Of a stretch of DNA of 64,000 nt, positions 1-10,206 are shown piece by piece. Numbering within the stretch: the first letter of the stretch is position 1; every line of letters begins with the position of its first letter. The translations under genes and the position numbers were made by a program. The notes under the pieces were generated by a model. It saw only the letters and a program-made list of their open reading frames with translations, searched no databases and had not been told where the DNA came from. The DNA is from Trichaptum fuscoviolaceum (Eukaryota; Basidiomycota; Agaricomycetes; Hymenochaetales; Trichaptaceae): the NCBI GenBank assembly GCA_910574455.1, contig CAJSYZ010000009.1, forward strand, positions 62,001 to 126,000. Reading direction: 5' to 3'.

Positions 1-13
1 TACAAAGATTTTA

Positions 14-1234
14 ATGGAGCACAGTGATCCGGCTCTCACACAAATCCAGAAGCTGGTGTGCGTCTATCATTATCTAATGGACAACTGCTGGGAGAATGTG
101 TGGTCCAGAATTAACTTTACGAGAACAGTTATATCCGAGGCACACACTGCGAATCGCTTTGGAAAGGCTTTAGATGCTTGGTCAGCATCTCGAAACTTGA
201 CAAAGGATCAGATACTATCCGGTGATTTTGCTGACTTCGAAAGGGAGGCGGCGCAGGAGGGAAAGTCACTCAAGGATGCGATTCTCTCCTTGTTCGACTC
301 TCTGCTGAATATTAGCGAGCCTCATTCGAGCGATTCAGATGATCTTGCGAGGCTCAGATACGTCACATTCTCGGAAGCCAATTCAATCTGTCAGAAGCTG
401 AACAAGGCGGAGTTCTTCAAGTCATTCTTCAAAACAAGGCCTCATGTTGATTGGCTTTCGTTCCTGACCACGACGGATCAGATAGCCATCCATGATGTTC
501 ATCGAGCAACGCAAGGATTCCTCGAATACCACGTCGGGGCAGCATTCTTTATCGGAGATGGTATCAAGTACTTCAGAAAGTTTATTGGTGATAGGGTGGA
601 TCACGAGAAAATCGAAAACCTCATAAATATCGTTTGGGTCAACCACGCTATGCCAATCCCATCTAGCCCACCTCAGATATGGTCACAGTCACCCATTCAA
701 TATCTCACATCTCTTCGGGCAGAGTTCGTAAATCAGGTTCAGATGGAGGAGAATGGCCAGAAGACCGCTCTGGAGCACGAGTGCGCATGTCTGTGGAAAG
801 TTGGAGATTCAGTGACAATTGGAGGGACACTCTACGCGGAGGTGCGCATGGCCCTCTATTTGCGCCACCACAGTATTGAGGTCCTGCACGACGCTATCGG
901 AATCAGTGTGGCACCATGCATTAGTAGCGCACGGTTCCTCCTTGGGTTGGGCTGGCAGATTCGTGACGAGTCTCCGGTTGTCAGGACAGACTGGCTCGTA
1001 CCACCCGAGGTGCATGAAGAGGGTAAAAAGGTGTGGGTAGCGAGTGCCGTGACGGGTGTTCTTGGGCGAGTCCGAAAAGCCACAAACAATGTCATTGACG
1101 CGTTTCTGGTCGATCACAAGGCAATCAATCTGAACAATCCACAGTACAAAGAGACTGCGCGTTACACCGCGAGAGACCAGCCATATGTTTCGGGATATTT
1201 TCAGAAGCATGTTTGGGAGGCAAGATACACTTGA
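14..1234 (+). CDS. OTT_1508-like deaminase-fold protein with degraded zinc site, possibly 5'-incomplete
   Basis: Single 406-residue frame starting at an ATG. The frame is open to the window edge, so the true start may lie outside. The C-terminal part aligns by eye with the two deaminase-like proteins at the other end of the window (60201-61841 and 62577-64000): a hydrophobic helix after the first motif, then IGIS followed by the Cys motif. Where those have H-x-E and C-x-x-C, this copy reads Y274-A-E276 and C302-I-S-S305. The His and the second Cys are therefore replaced, and zinc binding and catalysis are probably lost. Family assignment (fungal OTT_1508-like deaminases, related to bacterial toxin deaminases) rests on recalled motif patterns. 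No signal peptide or membrane segment is seen. It could be an inactive paralog or an early pseudogene with an intact frame. Confidence 0.6.
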   Translation: MEHSDPALTQIQKLVCVYHYLMDNCWENVWSRINFTRTVISEAHTANRFGKALDAWSASRNLTKDQILSGDFADFEREAAQEGKSLKDAILSLFDSLLNISEPHSSDSDDLARLRYVTFSEANSICQKLNKAEFFKSFFKTRPHVDWLSFLTTTDQIAIHDVHRATQGFLEYHVGAAFFIGDGIKYFRKFIGDRVDHEKIENLINIVWVNHAMPIPSSPPQIWSQSPIQYLTSLRAEFVNQVQMEENGQKTALEHECACLWKVGDSVTIGGTLYAEVRMALYLRHHSIEVLHDAIGISVAPCISSARFLLGLGWQIRDESPVVRTDWLVPPEVHEEGKKVWVASAVTGVLGRVRKATNNVIDAFLVDHKAINLNNPQYKETARYTARDQPYVSGYFQKHVWEARYT

Positions 1235-1618
1235 GCCTAAATGATAGCTGCTTGTTTAACACAATTCCAATTATATGTAGAAGTCTTTGAATCATTTGCG
1301 GTAGATGATGAAGGAAATAATCAATGGTCCCGGTCCCGGACAAGTCTTCTTTCAGCCTTGCTGCGTCACAATGCTGCCGAACCACTGCCGATAAAAGACT
1401 CGGAATCGTTAGTCAAGACCTCCCATCAAAGATTAAAAACCTTACTTTCTTACCTTAGCTCCGACTTCAGATATTGCCAGATACACTCTATTTGTTGTAT
1501 TCTCTTCCGCGTGCTCACTTTCATTTTCATCAAATGAGTTACTACGCATTAAAATCAAGTATTAATGAAGTCATCATGTAACTCTCGTCTCCCCAAACCT
1601 ACCAGAAATGCAGAGAAA
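1235..1618. other. intergenic, nothing recognised
   Basis: Spacer between two convergent genes. Only short open frames without recognisable protein features were seen. Confidence 0.5.
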
Positions 1619-3052
1619 CTACAACCAAATTCCTGGCGTCGGTTGCCAGTTCCATCTCTCTAACTTGATGCCCCGCCCCAGACAAACGCTCTTCAAGAAC
1701 TCGTCTGACTTGGCTCCGCATTCAGGATGGATCTCTAGTTGTCGAAGCGCGGGGAACTTTCGAGGATCTTGCAAGCATTGAGAAAGGTCGTACGTGTCTT
1801 CCTCTGTCATTTTGTCCTTCTGAGCAACATACAGTCGCTCAAGCTGCGGGAGGTCTGCTAAACCGTTGAAGTACAAGTGCTGTCCGTGGATCTGCAGCTC
1901 GAGCTCCTCGAGCACCCTCAGTGAACAAAATGTTTCGAGAAGCAGCTGGTATGCAGAGTGTCGTGCCGTGTAAAAATGCAGTCTGACAGACTCGACTGTC
2001 TTGGCCCATGCGTGAAGGCATTCACATAGCGCCTCTAGCGCAAGTTCATCTGATGATAGTTCCCAGATACCAATATCGAGCCTTCTCACGGAGCTATGCG
2101 TCGTGATAGCTTGTAGAACCTTGAGATTAGTTCGCCGTAGCCACCTCCCTGTGAAGTTTATGTCTCGGCCGTGGTATTGCGTCATGATTTCATGGGAAAG
2201 AGGAAAACGTATGGCACCTCGAGAATTGGAGAGGGTACTTGTTGAAGGCCATGAGACATCGAGAGCCCAATGTTCCGGTAGAATATCCAAGAGATCATCC
2301 AGGCCGAACTGGTTCCCTATTAATCCAGCAAAAGACTGCGGCGTCGGACGCTCTATGTCTCTCTCGTCAACCGGTAATCCCACAGCATCGAGAGTCCCGG
2401 TTGCGGTGGGGATGCTTGTGCGATTCTGCAGGACGTCAATCCGCCCGATCGACTCCCATACTTCCAAAGAGTGATAAAGTAGCCGAGCGCCTGATAGTCC
2501 GTGCTGGCTAATGCGGAAGGAAACCGGCGAATGTGACTTCTCCTTCAAACCCAGGGCATTGACCAGCACGGCGCGCTTTGTAAAAGCGAACCCTCGGATA
2601 TCAACGTGCTTCAGGTTAGGACACAGCTGGATAAGGCGGGCGTGTGTTTCTGTCCATTCTGGCGCTTCGGTGTGGTTCGCATCCTTTATAGCCAAGCGCA
2701 GCTCCTCGACTAAGGTGGCCAAGTGCGGGTGTGTCGACAGGGTAGCTAGCAGCCCTTTAGCGACCTGAGAAAACCGGTTCCGCGATTCAGATATTACTTT
2801 CGGGACGTGATGGGTTTTCCTCCCCGTTCTGGGCCGCCTTGTATGACTGAAATTCATTCCGATGGCTATGCGCTGGTATAGGCGTTTCTCGGCAACCCCA
2901 TTCCACGCCTTGCAAATGCGGAGAAGCGGCGCAAGGTACCATCGAGGAAGGTATTTGTAGTCTCCTATCTCATTCATATCGCTGTATTGCGATGCGAAAG
3001 CATCCATTATGTCCTCGAGGATCTCGACGGGAAGGGATACATTGCTCGTCAT
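1619..3052 (-). CDS. F-box-like/LRR protein
   Basis: Intact 477-residue frame. The frame is open seven codons further upstream but only to a GTG. The ATG at 3052 puts LPVEILEDIM at residue 7, as in the other copies. The F-box-like N-terminus continues with LAPLLRICKAW and EKRLYQRI. The middle has the family signature CPNLKHVDIRGF, and irregular leucine-rich repeats run to the C-terminus, which ends LERWNWQP. By analogy with the F-box family it would dock substrates to an SCF ubiquitin ligase, with the LRRs as the variable recognition surface. That is inferred, not shown. The border of the 10-kb composite transposon lies about 210 bp upstream of the ATG, so its promoter may be truncated; no GATA module is seen there. 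Confidence 0.8.
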   Translation of the reverse strand: MTSNVSLPVEILEDIMDAFASQYSDMNEIGDYKYLPRWYLAPLLRICKAWNGVAEKRLYQRIAIGMNFSHTRRPRTGRKTHHVPKVISESRNRFSQVAKGLLATLSTHPHLATLVEELRLAIKDANHTEAPEWTETHARLIQLCPNLKHVDIRGFAFTKRAVLVNALGLKEKSHSPVSFRISQHGLSGARLLYHSLEVWESIGRIDVLQNRTSIPTATGTLDAVGLPVDERDIERPTPQSFAGLIGNQFGLDDLLDILPEHWALDVSWPSTSTLSNSRGAIRFPLSHEIMTQYHGRDINFTGRWLRRTNLKVLQAITTHSSVRRLDIGIWELSSDELALEALCECLHAWAKTVESVRLHFYTARHSAYQLLLETFCSLRVLEELELQIHGQHLYFNGLADLPQLERLYVAQKDKMTEEDTYDLSQCLQDPRKFPALRQLEIHPECGAKSDEFLKSVCLGRGIKLERWNWQPTPGIWL

Positions 3053-3265
3053 TGATAACGAGCGAGCAATCACGTTCTATCAATGCAAGAAAATCATTTA
3101 CTAGATAATGAAGAGGAGAACGAAGTACTTTACAAGTAGAGGAAGAAATATATTGCAGTATGATGCAGCTGGTCTGGATGTTGTGATGATGGTTGAACTT
3201 GTCAGACGAGCGATATCATGATACATCGTGACACGCGGTAGTCCAAGTTTTAAACTCCGACTGTC

Positions 3266-3303
3266 CAAAATAGGATTTCAGCACCTCAATGTACCTATCT
3301 GAC
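3266..3303 (+). repeat. left terminal inverted repeat of the composite element
   Basis: Matches the reverse complement of 13373-13410. The inner 34 bases (3270-3303) are identical, and the outermost few differ by one or two bases. Confidence 0.8.
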
Positions 3304-3760
3304 ATCTGACCCCCATTATCTGACACCTGGACACTTGAAATGTATAACTGACCCATATTAGAAGTAAAATCCAACCTCCGTTAGATAAAATATCTGACAA
3401 TCGGAGTATCAATATCCAACAATTGGAGTATCTAATTCTGACAGAAGAAAGTATCTAAATCCAACCCCTGTAAAGAATGTATTTCCAACACCGCAGGTTT
3501 ATCATTATCTGACCCCTCAAAGAACACAATTCCAACCCATATTAAAGGTGATTTCCAACCTATCTGCCCATAAAGTATATATATTCAACACATCTGTAGT
3601 ATCCATATCCGACCTCCCATAGTATATAAACGTGACCCATCTAGAATGTAAATTTGACCCACTTTAATATGTATTTCCAACCCCTTTTAGAATCTAATTC
3701 GGACATACTTCAGTATGTAAATCCAGCCCAAAAAGAACTTAATTCCAACATCTTTCTCAC
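3304..3760. repeat. degenerate subterminal repeat array (left)
   Basis: About 16 imperfect units of 25-30 bp alternating TATCTGACCCC-like and AAATCCAACCC-like cores with an AG-TAT linker. The reverse complement of the same unit fills 12960-13372, so the arrays form inverted subterminal repeats of one element. Such arrays are often transposase-binding sites. Confidence 0.7.
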
Positions 3761-3785
3761 GTCATCGTGTAACGATCACCACAGA

Positions 3786-3835
3786 TCATAGGGTGCACCC
3801 AATTCTGTCCTGACAGGCATCAGAATGGATCGGAT
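3786..3835 (+). repeat. perfect 50-bp inverted repeat, left copy
   Basis: Identical to the reverse complement of 10157-10206. Weaker similarity continues inward for about 20 bp. The outer edge, TCATAGGGTGCACCC, resembles hAT ends, but the flanks show no convincing target duplication. Confidence 0.8.
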
Positions 3836-4105
3836 ACAAATTCCAAATAAGGAAATATATTACATCATCTGTATCGGATAAACTTAAATCGAATTTTGAT
3901 GTGGAAAATAAATTATTAAACAAGAAACATAAAAAGATGTTGACCACGGATCGATCTTGTAGCTGCCAGACATTCCAAACACAACAATCTAAGCAACTCA
4001 GCCATCTGACTGATAAATGTTATGGAAATCAAAGCAGTATAGTGTGTACTTTACGAGACTTGATTAATTTATTTTCATTAGTTTTTTATTTTCTCATAGA
4101 AATGT

Positions 4106-4148
4106 GGTATCCGATACAAGTGTATCCAATACACTTGTATCGGATACC
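4106..4148. repeat. perfect 19-bp stem hairpin
   Basis: A GGTATCCGATAC-containing arm at 4106-4124 and its exact complement at 4130-4148 enclose a 5-base loop. The TATCGGATAC core recurs in the AT-rich repeats at 3830-3890 and 9825-10100, so this is probably part of the inner element's subterminal repeats. Confidence 0.75.
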
Positions 4149-4248
4149 ATCCGCCCCCATCCTCAGTGGGGTTAAGACCTGCATCAGAACGGGGCCACGA
4201 CCACCAATGCGCAGCCAGCGGCCAGCGGCCGTGACCGTGGGCCTTGTC

Positions 4249-4959
4249 TCAGAGAGTCAGAGCGAGAACGCGACGGCAAACGAGAGCGAGAGTCATGTCG
4301 GTGGATGAAACGTCGGGTGGGGGACGATCGTGAACGTTATCGCAAGTCGTATCAACTTGGGGCGGTGAGCGTGGTCGGCGGAAGGGTCGCGTGGTGACAA
4401 GTGTCGACGAAGAGGGCTGCGGCTGCGGTTGCGGCTGCAATGTGGTATTGGGGATCGCTCTCGACGGTCGCGCGGTCCTAGTGGGGGCGGCATCATTTCC
4501 CTGTCTCTGTCTCGATAGCTCACTGATTGTTTCCTGTCTGACATCCCTATTCCTCTCTCTTGCCGCCAGCTCTTCCTCTCGCACCTTCCTCAATCTGTCC
4601 TCCTCCATACGCCTTAGCCTGTCCTTCTCCTCTTTTTCTGTCTCCCGCTTGTCCCTTTGCGCCTGGTACCTCGCGCGTTCTTCTTCTCGCCACCGTTCGC
4701 GCTCTTCACTCTCGATGAGACGCTGGTGACGGCGTTCTTCCTGTTTTTCTCTGTCAAAGGCATCGCCCTCGGCGTAGTCGTCCCGTGTGCCTAAAGCACG
4801 TGCCATTTTATGGAGCTCCTTTTTCTTTGCAGCCGCGATTGCATGTGTGTCAGACGGCTCGAGTGAATTAGCGGACCCTACTGAGTCTGCCAGAGAAGCG
4901 AGTAACCCAAGCGACCATCGTGCATGTCGGAATGGAAAGCGATTCCAAAGTCGAGCCAT
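4249..4959 (-). CDS. hypothetical charged coiled-coil protein inside the composite element
   Basis: Frame of 236 residues from ATG 4959. Residues about 65-150 are almost entirely Glu/Arg/Lys with Leu, Met and Trp at intervals, as in a long single helix or coiled coil. The rest is Pro/Gln/Ser-rich low complexity. Overlapping frames exist on the other strand, but this is the only one with a coherent helical pattern. No family is recognised. It is GC-richer than the AT-rich transposon DNA around it, suggesting captured host sequence. The C-terminus may be intronic or degraded. Confidence 0.4.
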   Translation of the reverse strand: MARLWNRFPFRHARWSLGLLASLADSVGSANSLEPSDTHAIAAAKKKELHKMARALGTRDDYAEGDAFDREKQEERRHQRLIESEERERWREEERARYQAQRDKRETEKEEKDRLRRMEEDRLRKVREEELAARERNRDVRQETISELSRQRQGNDAAPTRTARPSRAIPNTTLQPQPQPQPSSSTLVTTRPFRRPRSPPQVDTTCDNVHDRPPPDVSSTDMTLALVCRRVLALTL

Positions 4960-5170
4960 GTTGTTGCTGGAGATGGCTGGGTAGCTCAGGTGCCGGTTTC
5001 CGTTCTAACTCCAAAGAGCACAGTGACTGGGTAGAGTTTGCAACAGCCAGTCAGTAAAGCTCATCTCTGGATGAGCCTGGAAGTTCAGACTGACCTCGGT
5101 TAAACTAGGCTTGAACGACGGTAATGAAAGATTAGCAGACAATGTTCGGGGGAAGGTATTTGAGGACAAG

Positions 5171-5853
5171 TTACGGCCAAGCGTTCGAAAGCAATTGTAT
5201 CGTCGTATGCTCGTTGTCGGTCCAAATGGCGACCTTCAACGTACAAATCTGCGGTCCAGAGCGCAGTAAGGTCAAGGTGCCGACATCGAATGACAGGAAC
5301 GTCTTGCACATGCGCGTTGCGTCAAGGCGCCTCCGTCTGTTGCCCAGGCACACCACGTTCATAGAGCGAGATGTCGAGCTCGTAGAGGTTGGGACATACG
5401 ACGACTGCGAGTGTGGAGGAGTGGTGGAGAGCCTGATCAGGATGCTCGCAGTCGTGTGTGATGCGCAGACACGCAACGGCATTACCGAGCTCGCGGCCGT
5501 GTTCTGTCTTGCGGTCGACCGTGTGGGTGAAGGACTTGCAGGCAGTCTCTGAGCGCAGAATGACGGGCGAGTAGGCGCCGACGAGCGCGCAGTCGGCGGG
5601 GAGGCGATCATCGGGTGCGAGGTTGTCGTCGTAGTTGGCGGCCTCGACAGATCGATTATAACTTCCATAGAGAGCTTCGAGATACCTCAGATGCGCTACG
5701 GCAGACATGCGCGAGTTGGATGACGGTGACCAAGCTCGCTCGAGGTAGACACTCGACTGCAAGGTGCTTGTCCGTCATGCGTCTAAGGTCTGAGAGTCAG
5801 TGGATAGCTAAAGAATTTTGAGCTGCAATACACACCTTCTTAGGATCTGCCAT
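5171..5853 (-). pseudogene. F-box/LRR-type gene fragment, frameshifted, inside the composite element
   Basis: A spliced model starts at ATG 5853 (MADPKK). A 79-bp GT-AG intron at 5757-5835 is in phase with a frame containing LRYLEALYGSYN and CPNLYELDISLYERG. The frame stops near 5322, while the similar-looking continuation (FLSFDVGTLTLLRSGPQ) lies in another frame and reaches a stop at 5171. That is a frame change without a usable intron. The look is of a basidiomycete F-box/LRR protein of a different type from the cluster family; the F-box part is absent. Likely a captured, decaying fragment. Family assignment is weak. Confidence 0.4.
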
Positions 5854-6166
5854 TGTGCCTTACAGTTAAGATATGTAAGTTAGTAGATGCCGAACAAGAC
5901 ATAGTAGTGATTGTGCGTTGGGGGACATTGACCGTGAGAATAACGCGGTCGTGTGACTGACAAAACAATGACGCGTCAGTCATGTGAATCAGTTAGGGCG
6001 GGCCTCAAATACCCAAGTATGGAAATCCGGATACGACCGAAGCCTGCCCGAAATATGGTATGAAAATTAACACTTAAGGCTTCGTAAAGAAGCACTAAAG
6101 ACTTTCCTTTCCCCTCTTCGTCCCTCAACATTTGGGTACAGCAGCCTTCGGGCTTCGTGTGTCTAA

Positions 6167-6787
6167 ATGGCACAGCAGGACTACTCTTCGCGAGTCGTCC
6201 TCGTCTGTCGCAGAATCACCAAGTGGACGCACACCTTTCCTGAACACCTCCTTTCGCATCTCTTACTTCTCTTTCTCTCGGCCTACCGTTCTGCCCGAAC
6301 CATCTCAGCCAAGTCTCTTCGTCAAGTGCATGTCATGGGCCGCGCGTGCTCCGTGGTTTTGGTGAGTTCTCCGCTTTTGCAGTTGCCTTGGGTTCCTCAT
6401 GGCCTTGCGCTCTCGAATTCTCCAACGCCACCCTCTTCAACCCACGATCCGCACTTGGTTTTACTCCTGTGACCCCTCAGTCCTCGTCCATCTTGCATCG
6501 CTCGCTGCATCCTCCTTTGTAATTCAGGCTGTCAAGTACGGTCAGTACTCCTTCAGTCCTTTGTATTTTTGCGCGCGACTTAATCTTCTCCCTCCCTTTC
6601 GCAACATGTGCCCGAGCATGGCATGTCATCCATAGCATCATCGTCGATCAGGTGCATCTGCGCGCTGACCAAGACGATTACCGTCATAGGTATGTTTGCA
6701 TTGTCACTTGGTTCGTCCAGAAGCTGAAGAGGACTCTAAATTTATTCTGCTCGTAGACGTATTCCTTTGTATCTGGCTGAAAAGTGA
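6167..6787 (+). CDS. possible small multi-exon gene, unknown
   Basis: From ATG 6167 a 65-codon exon ends at a consensus donor (GTGAGT, 6362). Downstream, an exon-like stretch after CCATAG reads VDQVHLRADQDDYRHR. It splices in frame over a GTATGT...CGTAG intron to IPLYLAEK followed by TGA at 6785-6787. The middle exons are not resolved. No domain is recognised. It lies just left of the foldback element and within the composite transposon, so it may be a captured or truncated gene. Confidence 0.25.
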
Positions 6788-7048
6788 GTATCTATGTGTT
6801 TCCCGCAACTTGTTTAAAGGCTGATAATATTTAATATTCGTTTTTTATGAGTCCGTGCATGCATGTGTGGACGTGTTCCTGCTAATGGACGGCGCTACAT
6901 GCGAAATTTGTAAGTCAACTATAAGTTGGCAATGTCGAACTGCTCAGTCCTGCCAGCTACTTTATTGAATGATATACAGTATTTGCTGGATGTATTGAAG
7001 GGTTTGATTGAATGAGACTACAGTGATACAGTGGTTTGAATGAAGGAT

Positions 7049-8349
7049 TGATTGAATGATATACAGCATTGCAGCAGAAAATTTATTGCATTTCCCTCAG
7101 CAAATGCTGGTTGATGAAGGGTAGGCTGGGGCAGCCTTGCTGCGCTCTGATGAAGGGGATGCATACCTAGGAAATACTAGGCCTGCTATACCAATTGGGA
7201 ATATACTACTGGATAATAGATAATGCATTTGTATACCCACCGCTTTTTTGGGTTAATTATAGCATTCAGGCACTACTGATTGACAGTATGCTGTAATACA
7301 TCAGAAAATCATAATTTCCACTTATTTTGGGATTTGAGGCACACCAGGGTCCAGGACCCTGAGGTCCAGGTCACTTGGTGCTTGCCACCGCTTTAAGGGG
7401 GGTCGTGGGAATAGATTCAAATTAGCCTTTGCAGGCTCTACAGACCTTCAAAATAGCACGAAAATAACCAAAAAATCAGAAAATATTCCTGGGCACTGCC
7501 GCTTTGCTCTAGCGTGGGAACTACGCTTCTGAGCAACCATATTAGGGTACCAGGGTGTTCTGGGCCCCTCTGGGCCCTTCCTAAAGCGGTAAAAACCATC
7601 ATAAAATAGATAATTATATTCATTTGCATCTGCATATATGCAGGCTTCCCCTGGGCTTACCAGCAGCAAATAAAATACACTAAAATCGTAGTATATTAGT
7701 AAAAGCATATTCAAGATGAACTACATAGCTAAATATGGTAATACAAGCTGGGAACATGTGTAGAACAGCAGAACATGTTCTATTTTTAATACATAACATA
7801 TGGGGCCCATTGCACCACATTGGGGTACCTTTGGAATGCAAATTTTGATTAGAATCCAATGGGACGTGCTAGACGAGCTGAAACGGACTTTTGCGGCGCC
7901 AAAATACGCAGTTATCATATTGTTACAGAATATTCTTTTATTTAAATGTTAATTTTGTTACAGCACTTCTACTGCACGTAATGGCATGTATAAATAGCCG
8001 AAACGGTACCGAAAGACAAGGAGAACAATAATATGAGCTTAAAATAGCTACGCAGGCACTATATAGACCTGTACAACACAAATATGTTTCGGAGTGCATG
8101 CAAATATTGTATGCAGCTCATGTACATGTCAATGCAGTGCATATGTAGACTAGTAGTTGCAAATACCTCTATATACATACCTCTCACATTGTATGAAGTT
8201 TTACGTCAATCGGAGCTCATTTAGAATTGATATAAGGCATACAATTTTGAAAAGTAACGGCTACTATTAATTTATCTGGAGGGTTACGGGTCAGGCACAT
8301 AGTGCCAAACACTCACTATATGTATTCTAAACATTATCCAAATGCATGT
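7049..8349 (+). repeat. left arm of 1.3-kb palindrome
   Basis: Reverse complement of 8474-9775. The only difference found by eye is a missing T near 7448, in a run reading TTCAAAA here and TTCTAAAA in the other arm. Confidence 0.9.
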
Positions 8350-8473
8350 TTGGGATACAGATGGAATCTGTAAGTTATATGTGTTTCTGACATAACATGT
8401 ACATTCTAATATCACACATAGTATCTCACCCTACAATGTTGCACATGACTTCCTCATTCTACCTCTATCTCAG

Positions 8474-9775
8474 ACATGCATTTGGATAATGTTTAGAATA
8501 CATATAGTGAGTGTTTGGCACTATGTGCCTGACCCGTAACCCTCCAGATAAATTAATAGTAGCCGTTACTTTTCAAAATTGTATGCCTTATATCAATTCT
8601 AAATGAGCTCCGATTGACGTAAAACTTCATACAATGTGAGAGGTATGTATATAGAGGTATTTGCAACTACTAGTCTACATATGCACTGCATTGACATGTA
8701 CATGAGCTGCATACAATATTTGCATGCACTCCGAAACATATTTGTGTTGTACAGGTCTATATAGTGCCTGCGTAGCTATTTTAAGCTCATATTATTGTTC
8801 TCCTTGTCTTTCGGTACCGTTTCGGCTATTTATACATGCCATTACGTGCAGTAGAAGTGCTGTAACAAAATTAACATTTAAATAAAAGAATATTCTGTAA
8901 CAATATGATAACTGCGTATTTTGGCGCCGCAAAAGTCCGTTTCAGCTCGTCTAGCACGTCCCATTGGATTCTAATCAAAATTTGCATTCCAAAGGTACCC
9001 CAATGTGGTGCAATGGGCCCCATATGTTATGTATTAAAAATAGAACATGTTCTGCTGTTCTACACATGTTCCCAGCTTGTATTACCATATTTAGCTATGT
9101 AGTTCATCTTGAATATGCTTTTACTAATATACTACGATTTTAGTGTATTTTATTTGCTGCTGGTAAGCCCAGGGGAAGCCTGCATATATGCAGATGCAAA
9201 TGAATATAATTATCTATTTTATGATGGTTTTTACCGCTTTAGGAAGGGCCCAGAGGGGCCCAGAACACCCTGGTACCCTAATATGGTTGCTCAGAAGCGT
9301 AGTTCCCACGCTAGAGCAAAGCGGCAGTGCCCAGGAATATTTTCTGATTTTTTGGTTATTTTCGTGCTATTTTAGAAGGTCTGTAGAGCCTGCAAAGGCT
9401 AATTTGAATCTATTCCCACGACCCCCCTTAAAGCGGTGGCAAGCACCAAGTGACCTGGACCTCAGGGTCCTGGACCCTGGTGTGCCTCAAATCCCAAAAT
9501 AAGTGGAAATTATGATTTTCTGATGTATTACAGCATACTGTCAATCAGTAGTGCCTGAATGCTATAATTAACCCAAAAAAGCGGTGGGTATACAAATGCA
9601 TTATCTATTATCCAGTAGTATATTCCCAATTGGTATAGCAGGCCTAGTATTTCCTAGGTATGCATCCCCTTCATCAGAGCGCAGCAAGGCTGCCCCAGCC
9701 TACCCTTCATCAACCAGCATTTGCTGAGGGAAATGCAATAAATTTTCTGCTGCAATGCTGTATATCATTCAATCA
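8474..9775 (-). repeat. right arm of 1.3-kb palindrome
   Basis: Inverse of 7049-8349. The two arms would form a hairpin stem of about 1.3 kb. Confidence 0.9.
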
Positions 9776-9824
9776 GTAGGCTGGCAGCAGTGAACTGCTA
9801 ATGATCAGATTCTAGTTATTTATT

Positions 9825-10100
9825 TGATACATTAGTTGTATCGGATTGACCATTAACTGTAAGTAATACTTTTTGTATAAGTCAAGTTATAGTTTACTGA
9901 CTTAACTTTCATTACTTTCTTGTGCACTCACACGACTACTTACTTCGTATTTGAATCGGATACCTGTTATAAAATCGGATAATTGTATTTAAACTTGATA
10001 CTGACTTATGTATTCATATCTGATATGTATTTGAATCTGATACCTGAATTAAATCCGATACTTGTATTTAAATCTGATAATAATATGAATTCAAACCCAA
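9825..10100. repeat. AT-rich degenerate TATCGGATAC-type repeats
   Basis: About ten imperfect units such as TGTATTTAAATCTGATAC lie just inside the right 50-bp inverted repeat. Matching motifs sit inside the left one (3830-3890, 4106-4148), consistent with subterminal repeats of the inner element. Confidence 0.55.
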
Positions 10101-10156
10101 CCTATACCTGTGTGCCAAATTGAGTCTGAGAACTACCTTCCTAATTAGGACATTTA

Positions 10157-10206
10157 ATCCGATCCATTCTGATGCCTGTCAGGACAGAATTGGGTGCACC
10201 CTATGA
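10157..10206 (-). repeat. perfect 50-bp inverted repeat, right copy
   Basis: Exact inverse of 3786-3835. The pair delimits a 6.4-kb inner segment of the composite element. Confidence 0.8.

Larger units (their letters stand above)
6945..9792. mobile_element. 2.85-kb foldback element, hAT-like ends
   Basis: Termini CAGTCCTGCCAGC (6945) and its near inverse at 9780-9792 match at 11 of 13 positions. They are flanked by the direct repeat AACTGCT (6938-6944 and 9793-9799); a preceding G on both sides makes 8 bp possible. Nearly all the rest is one inverted repeat: arms 7049-8349 and 8474-9775 around a 124-bp loop. The left end has an extra stretch of about 95 bp duplicating the terminus. No coding capacity is seen; the open frames are mirror images. 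Non-autonomous, possibly mobilised by a hAT transposase. Confidence 0.7.

Noticed and set aside
3304..3760. CRISPR-like spaced repeats
   Set aside because: Units are degenerate, of variable spacing, mirrored at 12960-13372, and the genome is eukaryotic.
4391..5552. Plus-strand frames of 112 and 136 codons
   Set aside because: Low-complexity Ser/Leu shadows of minus-strand coding sequence.
6521..6537. A 17-bp match (AATTCAGGCTGTCAAGT) to 43469-43485
   Set aside because: No similarity extends beyond it and no repeat structure surrounds it; may be chance or an old repeat.
7438..9502. Open frames of 65-104 codons in the foldback element
   Set aside because: They are mirror copies in the two arms, AT-rich, start-poor and without domain features.
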